A DNA stretch of 64,000 nucleotides from Dallia pectoralis (taxonomy: Eukaryota; Chordata; Actinopteri; Esociformes; Umbridae). A program made the translations under genes and the position numbers. The stretch lies in NCBI GenBank assembly GCA_029465975.1, contig CM055755.1, forward strand, positions 8,310,427-8,374,426. Reading direction: 5' to 3'. Numbering within the stretch: position 1 is the first letter of the stretch; each line of letters begins with the position of its first letter. Shown in pieces: positions 1-11,520 of this stretch. The notes beneath the pieces are model-generated. The model saw only the letters and a list, made by a program, of their open reading frames with translations, did no database searches and was not told where the DNA came from.

Positions 1-1740
1 GTCTATAGCCTGCTCCCCACATTCATACAGAACCACACTGTCTATAGCCTGCTCCCCACATTCACACAGAACCACACTGTCTATAGCCTGCTCCCCACAT
101 TCATACAGAACCACACAGCCTATAGCCCGCTCCCCACATTCATACAGAACCACACTGACTATAGCCTGCTCCCCACATTCACACAGAACCACACTGACTA
201 TAGCCTGCTCCCCACATTCATACAGAACCACACTGACTATAGCCTGCTCCCCACATTCATACAGAACCACACTGACTATAGCCTGCTCCCCACATTCATA
301 CAGAACCACACAGCCTATAGCCCGCTCCCCACATTCATCCAGAACCACACTGTCTATAGCCTGCTCCCCACATTCACACAGAACCACACTGACTATAGCC
401 TGCTCCCCACATTCACACAGAACCACACTGACTATAGCCTGCTCTCCACATTCATACAGAACCACACTGACTATAGCCTGCTCCCCACATTCATACAGAA
501 CCACACTGTCTATAGCCTGCTCCCCACATTCATACAGAACCACACTGTCTATAGCCTGCTCCCCACATTCACACAGAACCACACTGACTATAGCCTGCTC
601 CCCACATTCATACAGAACCACACAGCCTATAGCCCGCTCCCCACATTCATACAGAACCACACTGACTATAGCCTGCTCCCCACATTCACACAGAACCACA
701 CTGACTATAGCCTGCTCCCCACATTCATACAGAACCACACTGACTATAGCCTGCTCCCCACATTCATACAGAACCACACTGACTATAGCCTGCTCCCCAC
801 ATTCATACAGAACCACACAGCCTATAGCCCGCTCCCCACATTCATACAGAACCACACTGTCTATAGCCTGCTCCCCACATTCACACAGAACCACACTGTC
901 TATAGCCTGCTCCCCACATTCATACAGAACCACACAGCCTATAGCCCGCTCCCCACATTCATACAGAACCACACTGACTATAGCCTGCTCCCCACATTCA
1001 CACAGAACCACACTGACTATAGCCTGCTCCCCACATTCATACAGAACCACACTGACTATAGCCTGCTCCCCACATTCATACAGAACCACACTGACTATAG
1101 CCTGCTCCCCACATTCATACAGAACCACACAGCCTATAGCCCGCTCCCCACATTCATCCAGAACCACACTGTCTATAGCCTGCTCCCCACATTCACACAG
1201 AACCACACTGACTATAGCCTGCTCCCCACATTCACACAGAACCACACTGACTATAGCCTGCTCTCCACATTCATACAGAACCACACTGACTATAGCCTGC
1301 TCCCCACATTCATACAGAACCACACTGTCTATAGCCTGCTCCCCACATTCATACAGAACCACACTGTCTATAGCCTGCTCCCCACATTCACACAGAACCA
1401 CACTGACTATAGCCTGCTCCCCACATTCATACAGAACCACACAGCCTATAGCCCGCTCCCCACATTCATACAGAACCACATTGACTATAGCCTGCTCCCC
1501 ACATTCACACAGAACCACACTGACTATAGCCTGCTCCCCACATTCATACAGAACCACACTGACTATAGCCTGCTCCCCACATTCATACAGAACCACACTG
1601 ACTATAGCCTGCTCCCCACATTCATACAGAACCACACAGCCTATAGCCCGCTCCCCACATTCATACAGAACCACACTGTCTATAGCCTGCTCCCCACATT
1701 CACACAGAACCACACTGACTATAGCCTGCTCCCCACATTA
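1..1740. repeat. 39-bp minisatellite, about 44 copies, with an 819-bp higher-order period
   Basis: Tandem units of 39 bp built around CTATAGCCTGCTCCCCACA, followed by a CATACAG or CACACAG variant. The array starts at or before base 1. Rare variants recur exactly 819 bp (21 units) apart: CATCC at 336 and 1155, and CTCTCC at 442 and 1261, so a 21-unit block has been duplicated. The unit length is a multiple of three and leaves one frame open, but this is a by-product of repetition. No gene is supported here. Confidence 0.97.
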
Positions 1741-2066
1741 ACATTCATTCTGAACTCTAACTGAACATTTGCACCCGTACATATTACATATTTTAGTATT
1801 TTTTAGTTTTCTATTGATTGTATTTTTTATAAAGTGTATATTAAGTGTTGAATTCCGGGGCCAAAACCAATTCCTTGTTTGTTGTAAATGAACTTGGCCA
1901 ATGAAACTGGCTTTATGATGTTAAGACATACATATATATATGTAAACTTTAAATATTTTTGACATATATTTATTTTCATTACTTAATCTTATATATATAT
2001 ACTTTCATAATTGTTAAATACTTTCATAATTGTTAAATAACTTAATCTGAATATTTTATTTCTTAC
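1741..2066. other. AT-rich spacer, no gene
   Basis: AT-rich sequence with short ATATAT runs. By position it would be intron 1 of the CD225 copy whose exon 1 lies at 2067-2179, with the second exon outside the window. No coding signal seen. Confidence 0.5.
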
Positions 2067-2179
2067 CTTGCATGAGCAGACTATTGCAGCAATTCCAATT
2101 GGCCAACAGCAACAAAAGTGGTCAAAATGGACCATGCCAGGTAGGTTGGCACATTGGTGCGGTAGTTGGATCCTTCCAT
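2067..2179 (-). pseudogene. CD225/dispanin (IFITM-like) exon 1 with a 1-bp frameshift
   Basis: This is the third copy of exon 1 of the CD225 family found here. It starts with ATG (2179-2177) and ends in a good donor (AAG|GTAAG at 2067). Compared with the two intact copies, which have exons of 114 bp, it is 113 bp. One base is missing in an A run at 2114-2117 (T run on the coding strand). The frame therefore changes after VPTYLAWSIL, and the later GIAAIVCSCK segment is in another frame. Its second exon would lie left of base 1, beyond the minisatellite, so the copy cannot be fully judged. The break is in a homopolymer, so a sequencing error is an alternative to a true pseudogene. Confidence 0.75.
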
Positions 2180-2460
2180 TTCCAAGCAATATAGTTGTTA
2201 AAGGTAATATAGAGAACCAACTTGAAGCTGGTCAGTGTCTGCCCCAGATATGGGATGGAGGTAAGGAGCAGGGCCTTTATTGAGAGCAGGCAAACAGTGG
2301 GGTGTGGAAAAAGAAAGGGGTGTGGCATATGGGAAGAAAAAAAAAATCCTACAGAGGAAGATGAAGGGACTTGTGTACATTATCTGTATAGTGAGTCTTC
2401 AGATTGTGAAAGAATTAAAACATTAGAAATAATTAGAACAAAACCTGATGGTTTCGCTTT
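2180..2460 (-). promoter_or_regulatory. Upstream region conserved with the 29.4-29.66 kb CD225 gene; ISRE-like site
   Basis: About 270 bp upstream of this exon 1 are nearly identical, inverted, to the region upstream of the intact gene at 29659. The conserved block contains GAAAAAGAAA (2307-2316, plus strand), a match to the IRF/ISRE core GAAANNGAAA, and a CAATAAAGGC stretch that could act as a TATA-like element. IFITM genes are interferon-induced in vertebrates; that these copies respond to interferon is inference. Confidence 0.4.
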
Positions 2461-2499
2461 TCACTGGGAATTGTTTTTTTTGGTTTCCATTAGATGTTT

Positions 2500-2775
2500 T
2501 TGCATTAGGATCTACTGGTTCCCATTACAGATTTTTCCCATTAGGATCTACTGGTTTTCATTACATATTTCTCCCATTAGGATCTACTGGTTCCCATTAC
2601 AGATTTTTCCCATTAGGATCTACTGGTTTCCATTACATATTTCTCCCATTAGGATCTACTGGTTCCCATTACATATTTTTCCCATTAGGATCTACTGGAT
2701 CCCATTACATATTTTTACCATTAGGTTGTATTGGTTTACATTACATATTTTTACCATTCGGTTGTATTGGATTTT
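2500..2775. repeat. 36-bp imperfect tandem repeat, about 7 copies
   Basis: Repeats of CCCATTAGGATCTACTGGTT followed by CCATTACA and a T-rich tail. Divergence grows toward the right end (ATTAGGTTGTATTGG variants). Two frames stay open through it, which explains the apparent small ORFs. Confidence 0.85.
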
Positions 2776-2779
2776 TTTA

Positions 2780-5025
2780 TTTTTTTTGTTTCATAATGGT
2801 GGTGCTGATTAAAATAGGCTACTTCTTATAAGATCAAATGTTTTCTAATGGTTATGACAGCTTGGTCTTCTGATAAAATTTTCTGTTGTGTGGGCTAAGT
2901 TCCTAAAAGTGCCTAGGTTTCAACAAAATATTAAATCAAAGCAAACATGCATCAGCAGTCATCCACCATTCACCCTGCCACTTAGTGTCCTGGAATCTAA
3001 CATCTGAAGCTCCTGGAATCTAACATCTGTAAGAATTAGATGAAAGCAACAACATGTAATTTCACAATATTTTATTTTTTGCAAAAAAGAGAATATCTTC
3101 AATAGTAGATAGAAGATAAAAATTAATGGCAGTAAGAGTGTGCGTGTTGCTTAGGCAACGTGTTGGGATTTTTTTTTACCAAATACAAAGTTGAATTTCT
3201 GCCTAACAGATGTTTTTAAAGCAAGTGCATTTTAATAGGTGTTTATATGCTTTGTTGAAAATTTTAACTTATTAATATTTTTTTCTTTTTGTAAAATAGT
3301 TTGTGTAAGAGAGTCCAGGGCACCTTCTTAATTTACATCAAGAATCAAGAATCGTAAATAACTTTTTAATATACTATATTCATGTATTTCGAACTTACCG
3401 AATGTCGGACACCAAATACAAAATGCCTGTGTTCCCTACCCGCTCCCAGGCAATGTTTGTGAAATATAGGTACAAAATCATTGAGGATAAATGTATTTTG
3501 AATGACTTAACCACAGCTACAAATCTTTTACATATAGGTCGTTTATAACTTTTAAGTGTATTAACTTAGTCTGTCAGTGGGACCACAATGACAGATGCTT
3601 GGCTGCTAAAGTTAACACTTTGCCAATCAGTTTGACAGCAACCTCATCATTTTGCCAGAATAGGCTCTGGATAGAGCAGAGGAGTTGGTAGATATTATTG
3701 CAGAAAACACGGTCATCTGGAGACCCGACATGGAGGAGGTGGTGTTTACAAAGAGAGAGTTGGTGGAGAGACTGTTGGACACAACCGGTCTAGTGGCGCA
3801 GGTTGTCTCAGAACAAGGAAGTTACATCTGAATTTTTTTCAAAAGCTGCATCAAAATTGCAAAAAACACCCAAAGTTTTCAGGGAGTATGTGTGTGTGAA
3901 CAGAGTGGTTGTTTTTTGCCAGAAGGCAATTTAACATAAAATATTTTCCATCAGAGCATCTTAGGACCACTTAATGTTTCTTCACGTCAGAGATTATGGA
4001 AATCAACTGATTGCCAATATCTATATTCATCTGTTTGCGATTGCTGGTTGATTTTATTGAGGCTCACTTTTTCTTAGGGATATTTTGGTCACCTCTTCCC
4101 GCTGTGGTGTGCAGTGTGCAGTGTGCAGTGTGCTCTAGACACATTTTGGAAGACCAGCAGAAAATTGCATATTTTATGTGTTCATAATGTAAAGAACAAA
4201 TTGTTTATTTGCATCTTAATGGGGAAATTGCTAGGTTGCAACATCTAACATCTCCATGGGCAAGAGCAGAAACGTTGTATTTACAACTCTGGATAGCAGA
4301 CATCACCTACAAAAACTAATTCCAGGGAGGTGGTTTCACCCATAGACATACATAATAAAGCCTTTATTATGTATTATGTATTTCTATACTATTATACTAT
4401 TATGTATTTCTATACTCGCAGAGAGATAGGGCGCATGCGCGAGTTCCGGTATATACGTTTTTTTCGGGTTAATGACGCAGGCAGACATAATGCAATGTAT
4501 GCACACAAGCATGTAGTCAGGAGACAGACTGAAGAACTAAACAGACATAACAAGGCACATATGGCGCAGTGACACGCAAGGACCAGGAGATGGCGCTACA
4601 GAACAAGACAGAGACAAAACATTACATCGTATGTTTGGTGCTCATCGTTAATGATTCCACTGTGTCTCCCTTCCGGAATGCAGAGAATATTGCTGCTCAG
4701 TTTCCTGTTCACTGGGAGAACAAACTGTCCTGTTATGTCCAAGCTATGATCCGAGAGAGGAAGTAAGCAATCTATAAAAGGGATACGTTTACTGAGCATG
4801 TATTAGTCGTGGTGAAATGGCAGTGTGTTTAAAGTTCTGGCCGGTGTCGCGATGTTAAATGTGAAATAAATAAGAACGAGTTCATTTTGAATAAGTGTAT
4901 CTGGAGAGAAAACCGAATGCAAATGTAACTGACAGTCCACAGACTCAGCGATGGAAATTAAGTTGACATAAACTCATAAACTTATCAGTGGACATTCCTG
5001 TTCTTGAACGCACTCTAGGCCATCC
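2780..5025. other. Intergenic, no gene recognised; contains part of a segmental duplication
   Basis: No convincing coding exon. The stretch near 3180-3330 resembles 17620-17800, including the shared AAGAGAGTCCAGGG motif, so the duplication that made the CD225 copies extends over 1 kb upstream of exon 1. A perfect GCGCATGCGC palindrome (4431-4440), the NRF1 core motif, sits in a small CpG-containing patch, but no downstream exon could be tied to it. Confidence 0.4.
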
Positions 5026-5033
5026 TGTCACAC

Positions 5034-5189
5034 CAGTGGTTCTCAAACCTTGCCCGGGGACCCTCAGCCGTTCCATGTATTAGATGTATCTCAGAGCTGG
5101 CACATCTGAATCAACCTGTTTACTAATCAACAAGGCCATGGCTACACAATTGTGAGACGGCAGGGATAGAACAGGGTTGAGAACTACCG
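5034..5189. mobile_element. hAT-type MITE (156 bp)
   Basis: Terminal inverted repeats CAGTGGTTCTCAAACC at the left and GGGTTGAGAACTACCG at the right fit the hAT/Charlie-like consensus. The flanks carry an 8-bp target duplication with one mismatch (TGTCACAC 5026-5033, TGTTACAC 5190-5197). It is too short to code for transposase, so it is non-autonomous. Confidence 0.8.
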
Positions 5190-5514
5190 TGTTACACAGA
5201 TTCCATTATAGAATGTAGTATCAATACATTTAAGGCCCGTTTCACCTATGTCAATCTCCCTGGACGTGGTACAGGAGAACTTAGCAAAAGCTCTTCGTAG
5301 TGAAGACTTGTTGGAATGGTGGAGAAAGTTCTCGTTCAACTTCACAGTCTCACAGTCTTAAACTGACTTTCAGAGACAAGTCAGCACAGTCTGAAATCGC
5401 ACCGACTGAATGAAATGGGGTAATATGGTAAAGGACCCAGGAGGACTACACTGCTAAGAGAGAGAGGAAAGTAGATAAAAAATAGCCAGACTAAAAATAT
5501 GCCAAAATTCAACT

Positions 5515-5760
5515 AAATGGTAAATGCTGTGCTTTTATCCAAAGCGCTTTACAGATCCTGCGTCACATTCACCCATTCATTCACTCACTCATACACTGAC
5601 GACCGCGTCTACCATGCAAGGCGACTGCAGGCTCGCCAGGAGCAGCTGGGGTTAGGTGTCTTGCTCATGGACACCTCAACATTTTCCCAGGAGGACCCAG
5701 GGATCGAACCACCAACCTTCCGATTGATAGACAACCGACCTGAGCCACTGCCGCTAAACA
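5515..5760. repeat. Interspersed fish repeat fragment
   Basis: Sequence of the type ATTCATTCACTCACTCATACACTG ... GGATCGAACCACCAACCTTCC has the look of a dispersed repeat common in teleost genomes. The family could not be assigned by eye. The short ORF across it is not a gene. Confidence 0.45.
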
Positions 5761-6301
5761 AGACACAATTCTCCTCTGAGAATGTCATGTGGACAGATGA
5801 TACTTAATCACAGCGTTATTAGGTTTAGAAGGAAAAACCAGGGCTTCGAAAGAGAAAAACACAGTGAAACATTTATGCCTATGGCACTGGAAGTCTTAAA
5901 TGTACATCATCAAACCAGGAGTGTACCAAACCATCAAATCTGCTAAACCTTCAAATCTGGCAGAACTGGAGCAGTTTGTACGACAAAAATCAGCTAATCT
6001 GCTAGTACTTAAATGCATTAAGCTTATTCATAGGTATAGGTCTGTTTTTCCAAATATTTAGTGTAGGGTGTTTATCAGTGTTGTGCCTGAACGCGTTCAT
6101 TGAACGATAGTTCATGAACGCGTTCATATTTTGGGCGAACGTGAACTGAACGTCCTGCTTTACTGGCTGATGAACGTTACTGTGAACTCGTTCATTCTGG
6201 TGTCTTTGAACGGCACGTTCTCTTAGTTTACCCTCGTTTAATATGATGCCAGATTTCTATAGAGACTTCTTTGCGCAAACCCGGCAACAACAGATATTAA
6301 T

Positions 6302-6547
6302 ATGTATCGGAAAAAACACCCAATCTGGCAACATCAGCCACTAGTGTCGCACCGCCGCGTCATCATTAAAATAAAAACCAAAAGTATCTATGAGCGACAA
6401 AGGAGCAAGGAGGCGTCGAATTGTACTTTTAATGAGTTTTATGACAAGGTCGGTGAGGATGGGCAAAATCAGACGTTTTTTTGCAAACTTTGCCCGCCGG
6501 GTTTTAAAAATAAAATCCGCACATCAATATCATCCAAAGCAACCTGA
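6302..6547 (+). pseudogene. hAT transposase fragment, BED-like zinc finger
   Basis: The reading frame contains FFCKLCPPG and is followed, after a frame break, by a HIEL.YN-like segment. This is the layout of the BED-type DNA-binding domain at the N-terminus of hAT transposases. It is broken and has no catalytic domain. It is an internal remnant of the element at 6076-7398, not a host gene. Confidence 0.6.
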
Positions 6548-6795
6548 AACGGCATATTGAATTAAAGTACAATCAACGACAAAAACCAAAGACAGATCCG
6601 CGACCCAATCAACCCAGATCCCGATAACTGCCTACAGTAGCGGCTCCGTTGTCATCTCCCAGCCGCAGCTGGACAACCTGGTGGTGCAGTATATTGTCGG
6701 AGACCTGCAGCCTTTGAGTAAAGTGGAAAGCCCAGCTTTCGTTAACTTAATTAAACGGTTGCAGCCATCCAAAAACGTGCCATCAAGAAAGAAGG

Positions 6796-6970
6796 TACAG
6801 ACACTGTTAAACCCACAACACTGTTAACCCCATAAAACACAACACTGTTAAACCCACAACACTGTTAAACCCATAAAACACAACACTGTTAAACCCACAA
6901 CACTGTTAAACCCATAAAACACAACACTGTTAAACCCACAACACTGTTAAACCCATAAAACACAACACTG
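6796..6970. repeat. About 42-bp tandem repeat inside the hAT element
   Basis: Alternating CACTGTTAAACCCACAA and CACTGTTAAACCCATAAAA blocks, about four copies. It sits where the transposase core is missing, so it expanded after or during the internal deletion. Confidence 0.85.
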
Positions 6971-7673
6971 CCCTGCCCTCAAGCGCTCCAGTAGAGAGGC
7001 AACTCAGCATCGGTGGTCTAATATTCAGGTAGGAATAAACAGTGATTATATTACAATATAATAATTACAGTAAATACCCTGTCTCAATCAATAGTTATTG
7101 GTGATATTATTATAGTTCTGGTTTTCAATATAAACATGTCCAATTATTTCAGTGATTGCCTCAGCTCACAATTGCTTTAATAGATATTACTGTGATCATT
7201 TTTGCCATGATAATCATGATGTTAACATTTCTTGTTCTTCGTGTCTGTGGTTCTATATGGGCTCTGGCAATAATATGGAAAAAAGAACTATAAATGAACT
7301 AGTTCAAAATTTGAACTATGAACTGAACTAGTTCATTTTAAAATGTGTGAACTGAACTTTGAACTAGTTCATGTAGAAAGTGAACTTTCCCAACACTGGT
7401 GTTTATCATTTGTGGTCCTTGTCACTTTATTTTTAGATTTAAAATGATATTAATTCCTGAATCAAAAACAAAGTTCTGTAATATTAACAGTGAATTATAT
7501 GGTTGTGTACATTAGTTTCTGTCCACGAGAGTAAACTGTAGTGTAATAAATCTATGTCTACGAAGGAGGGTGTCAAGAGGTTAGGGTAAATAATAGATGG
7601 ATTAAAAAATCCTCCCTGAACAAATTGGTTGCTCACATAGTGGTGTGGTTTCTAAGGGTTCTACACGATTTGT

Positions 7674-7990
7674 TTAGTGTTTGTAAAGGAACCACACTTG
7701 GTTACCTTGGTAAAACACCTCACATGGTAGGGCTGAAAGCCACGTACAACACCAACACACATGCACACGCACACACACAAATAAAGTTGGCCCGAGAATC
7801 GAACCCTGTGGCACCCCCATAGAGACAGCCATGGGTTCCCACAGCAGGACCTCTGATTTAACATGCTGGACCCTGCCAGGGAGGTAGTTAGAACACCAGG
7901 CGAGAAGTTTGAGAAGTTTGCAATGAAAAAAACAAGCGGAACTGGCTTTAAGCTCCATGTTTGAGTGTGAGAATCCTACAGAATCTTTCC
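7674..7990 (-). pseudogene. LINE reverse-transcriptase fragment
   Basis: On the minus strand the translation includes WCSNYLPGR, then GVPQGSILGPTLF, the hallmark motif of non-LTR retrotransposon reverse transcriptase (motif B region). Upstream and downstream parts are lost, and the catalytic FADD motif that should follow is replaced by a CA-rich stretch. Dead 5'- and 3'-truncated copy; family not determined. Confidence 0.7.
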
Positions 7991-8299
7991 GCCATCGTTT
8001 CATTTTGGAAGATACGTTTCGGGCTAACACACAACAAACAAGGAGCTGTTCAGCCCTCACTGCTCATCTCATGGTGCCCATATTGCTGTCTGGCATATCT
8101 CTCTCCGTATCTGTTCCTTATTTTGCCTTCATGTCAGACAGCCGTTTAACAGAGGAACATAAAATTTGACTACAGTGCTATAAATGTCACATGATAAAAT
8201 AGGTGAAATGTAAAAATAATAATAACAGTAAAAAAATATGTTTAGAATAGTTTTTCCAAAAAAGGCTTCTCTGTGCAAATGTAGGTACATTTTACCACC

Positions 8300-8465
8300 C
8301 TCCTTTAACTCCATTAAGTTGCATTGCTCATTGTATCTGGATTTTGATTCACTGCTTATTGTATTTGGATTCACTGCACATTGTATTTGTATGCACTGCA
8401 CATTGCACCTTTATTTGGATGCACTGTTCATTGTACCTTTATTTATATGCACTGTACATTGTAAA
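8300..8465. repeat. Degenerate tandem repeat, about 25-30 bp unit
   Basis: Repeated CATTGTATTTGGATTCACTG-type blocks with much variation, five to six copies. No coding role seen. Confidence 0.6.
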
Positions 8466-9046
8466 AAGTGATAATCACAAACATTTTATAAAGATCTTTT
8501 TTTATCATAGTTTGTCATTTTTACACTACCTAGCCAAACAACCCAAAGAGCAAGCAACAAAAGTTAATACAAAATGAGGACAAGTAAGAAAATAAAATGT
8601 CATGACTATTGACTTATTTCAGGACATTTTCCCATCACCACAAAAGACAAGTCCCCCTAAAGTGCCAAACCGAGACAAATCAAAAGAAAGAAGTACAAAC
8701 AGACAGAGAGAAAAACAACAGACAGAGACCAACCGAAACTAACACCGCTGTTGTTTTTACCATCAAGGTCATCAGTCAAACTAGTTACAGTATCTGTTAA
8801 ATAGAGCCAGCACCCTCCTGTCTGAGCACACAGCCGCCACATTTCTTTGTGGTGTTTCATTTGGACAAACAATGCAACGACACTGTGTTTACAGGGAGCA
8901 TATATATATGTTGTCTCTGTATTTGCATTTTGTGCAAGATCAGGTAACCATCAGGAAACGATCCTGAAGTTTGCTGTTTGTTTAACCCTCACACTTTCAA
9001 ATGTTATTTTCCTCCTGTACGATCACCTACGTTGTAGTTGATCCAC

Positions 9047-9184
9047 CTTCAGCCTAAGACGTAGTCGGCCTCGTCCCAGATCCCCTCTTCCCCATTCACG
9101 TTGGTGTAGCCGACCCCCCTGGTAAAGACGGAGCCCACGGTCGTGTCCGGTGACTGGTAGCCTTTCTCATAAATGAACACCCAT
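9047..9184 (-). pseudogene. P2X purinoceptor exon (exon-2-like), likely disrupted
   Basis: A good acceptor (TCTTGTTTAG|) at 9184 opens a frame WVFIYEKGYQSPDTTVGSVF ... NGEEGIWDEADYV. This matches the region after the first transmembrane helix of P2X ATP-gated channels (family pattern GWVF.YEKGYQ ... IWDVADYV.PAQ). At the end of the exon the family's PAQ/PAE-like residues are replaced by LG and a stop. The DNA GGCTGAAG|GTGGAT would restore the family pattern if two bases were missing just before it, so a 2-bp deletion is the simplest reading. No other P2X exon was found on either side. It is either a decayed exon or a distant piece of a gene whose other exons lie outside the window. Confidence 0.7.
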
Positions 9185-9734
9185 CTAAACAAGACAGAGA
9201 GGACACTGTCAGTTTGTCAGTCAACGTATTTATAATACCCCACAAATGTTGTAACGTGATCCTAAAGAAACTGCAGAAGTTAGTGAGAAAAGTCCCTGGG
9301 AGTTGGTACTCAGTACATACACCCTTATACTGGTCCCCTGTGGGATTTGAAACAACTGCTCAGATGACATTTTAGCTGTGGACTTGGATGCCCCGAAGGA
9401 GAGAAACTGTCACGATTCCAGGAGGTGTTGTGCATAAAAGTCATGTGAGAGCCAGGTTAGTTTGCTCGAAAACAGGTTTATTTATAAACATAAAACAAAC
9501 TGAAAACGGCGAAAAAAACATTGGTTGAAAAATGAAAGTGTGCATATACAGCAAAAACAAGAACAACACGTCTTAAATTTGCAACACTCATCTCTCTATA
9601 TAAGGTTGTGACTCAATAAGAAACAAATGTGAATCCCAAATACAGTGACTTTTAAACACACATTATCACCAAATCACCAACAGTCGTGACACACAAACCC
9701 CAATGTAAACTAGCTGTGACTGAGTTTGGGAGAT
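9185..9734. other. Non-coding stretch, no gene seen
   Basis: Nothing recognisable apart from AT-rich sequence leading into the 25-bp array. Confidence 0.4.
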
Positions 9735-10516
9735 TTAGCTGGCTGTAGATGTGAGAGATTGAGCTGGCTGTAGATGGGAGAGATTGAGCTGGGAGGAGAT
9801 ATGTGAGATTGAGCTGGGAGGAGATGGGAGAGATTGAGCTGGGAGGAGATGGGAGAGATTGAGCTGGGAGGAGATGGGAGATATTGAGCTGGGAGGAGAT
9901 GGGAGATATTGAGCTGGGAGGAGATGGGAGAGATTGAGCTGGGAGGAGATGGGAGATATTGAGCTGGGAGGAGATGGGAGATATTGAGCTGGGAGGAGAT
10001 GGGAGATATTGAGCTGGGAGGAGATGGGAGAGATTGAGCTGGGAGGAGATGGGAGAGATTGAGCTGGGAGGAGATGGGAGAGATTGAGCTGGGAGGAGAT
10101 GGGAGATATTGAGCTGGGAGGAGATGGGAGATATTGAGCTGGGAGGAGATGGGAGAGATTGAGCTGGGAGGAGATGGGAGATATTGAGCTGGGAGGAGAT
10201 GGGAGATATTGAGCTGGGAGGAGATGGGAGATATTGAGCTGGGAGGAGATGGGAGATATTGAGCTGGGAGGAGATGGGAGATATTGAGCTGGGAGGAGAT
10301 GGGAGAGATTGAGCTGGGAGGAGATGGGAGATATTGAGCTGGGAGGAGATGGGAGATATTGAGCTGGGAGGAGATGGGAGATATTGAGCTGGGAGGAGAT
10401 GGGAGATATTGAGCTGGGAGGAGATGGGAGATATTGAGCTGGGAGGAGATGGGAGAGATTGAGCTGGGAGGAGATGGGAGATATTGAGCTGGGAGGAGAT
10501 GGGAGAGATTGAGCTG
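9735..10516. repeat. 25-bp minisatellite, about 31 copies
   Basis: Unit GAGCTGGGAGGAGATGGGAG plus AGATT or ATATT. The purine/pyrimidine asymmetry is strong: the plus strand is almost all purine. The first units (GAGCTGGCTGTAGATG) are divergent. An array of this type may form triplex or G-rich structures (inference). Confidence 0.97.
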
Positions 10517-11520
10517 GGTACTATACCTACTATAGGCTAATAATAATTATGTATATCGTATATTAATATGGTCGCTGATATGGTATAATTACTATAGGCT
10601 AATAATAATTATGTACATCGTATATTAATATGGTCACTGATATGGTATATCTACTATAGACTAATTATAATTATGTATGTCGTATATTGATAGTGTCACT
10701 GATGTGGTATATCTACTATTGGCTAATTATGTATAATGTATATTGATAGTGTCACTGATGTGGTATATCTACTATAGACTAATAATAATTATGTATAATG
10801 TATATTGATAGTGTCGCTGATGTGGTATATCTACTATAGGCTAATTATAATTATGTATAATGTATATTGATAGTGTCACTGATGTGGTATATCTACTATA
10901 GACTAATTATAATTATGTATAATGTATATTGATAGTGTCACTGATGTGGTATATCTACTATAGACTAATAATAATTATGTATATTGTATATTGATAGTGT
11001 CACTGATGTGGTATATCTACTATAGGCTAATTATAATTATGTATAATGTATATTGATAGTGTCACTGATGTGGTATATCTACTATAGACTAATTATAATT
11101 ATGTATAATGTATATTGATAGTGTCGCTGATGTGGTATATCTACTATAGGCTAATTATAATTATGTATAATGTATATTGATAGTGTCACTGATGTTGAAT
11201 ACCTACTATAGGCTAATTGTAATTATGTATATTAATGGTGTCACTGATGTGGTATACCTACTATAGGCTAATAATAAGTATGTATAATGTATATTGAAAG
11301 TGTGACTGATGTGGTATATCTACTATAGACTAATAATAATTATGTATATTGTATATTGATAGTGTCACTGATGTGGTATATCTACTATAGGCTAATTATA
11401 ATTATGTATAATGTATATTGATAGTGTCACTGATGTGGTATATCTACTATAGACTAATAATAATTATGTATATTGTATATTTATAGTGTCACTGATGTTG
11501 AATACCTACTATAGACTAAT
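10517..11520. repeat. About 62-bp AT-rich satellite-like array, about 16 copies
   Basis: Units contain ATTGATAGTGTCACTGATGT, GGTATATCTACTATAG and AATTATAATTATGTATAATG. It abuts the 25-bp array directly. Divergence is highest at the left end. Confidence 0.95.

Larger units (their letters stand above)
6076..7398 (+). mobile_element. hAT DNA transposon, internally deleted, with perfect 8-bp TSD
   Basis: The element starts CAGTGTTG and ends CAACACTG, and is flanked by a perfect 8-bp duplication GTGTTTAT (6068-6075 and 7399-7406). Subterminal regions are packed with GAACTAGTTCA-like and GAACGCGTTCA-like palindromes. Inside are pieces of a transposase: a BED-type zinc-finger region near 6302-6547 and a later segment (about 6640-6790) containing YIVGDLQPLSKVESPAFVNL, which is typical of the hAT N-terminal part. 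The catalytic core is absent; the space is filled by a small tandem repeat. Confidence 0.88.

Noticed and set aside
1..1740. CRISPR-like regular repeats
   Set aside because: Direct head-to-tail units without unique spacers; a minisatellite in a eukaryotic setting. The same holds for the other arrays in the window.
4431..4440. NRF1-type palindrome GCGCATGCGC as a promoter
   Set aside because: No exon or transcript start can be attached to it; a single motif is weak support.
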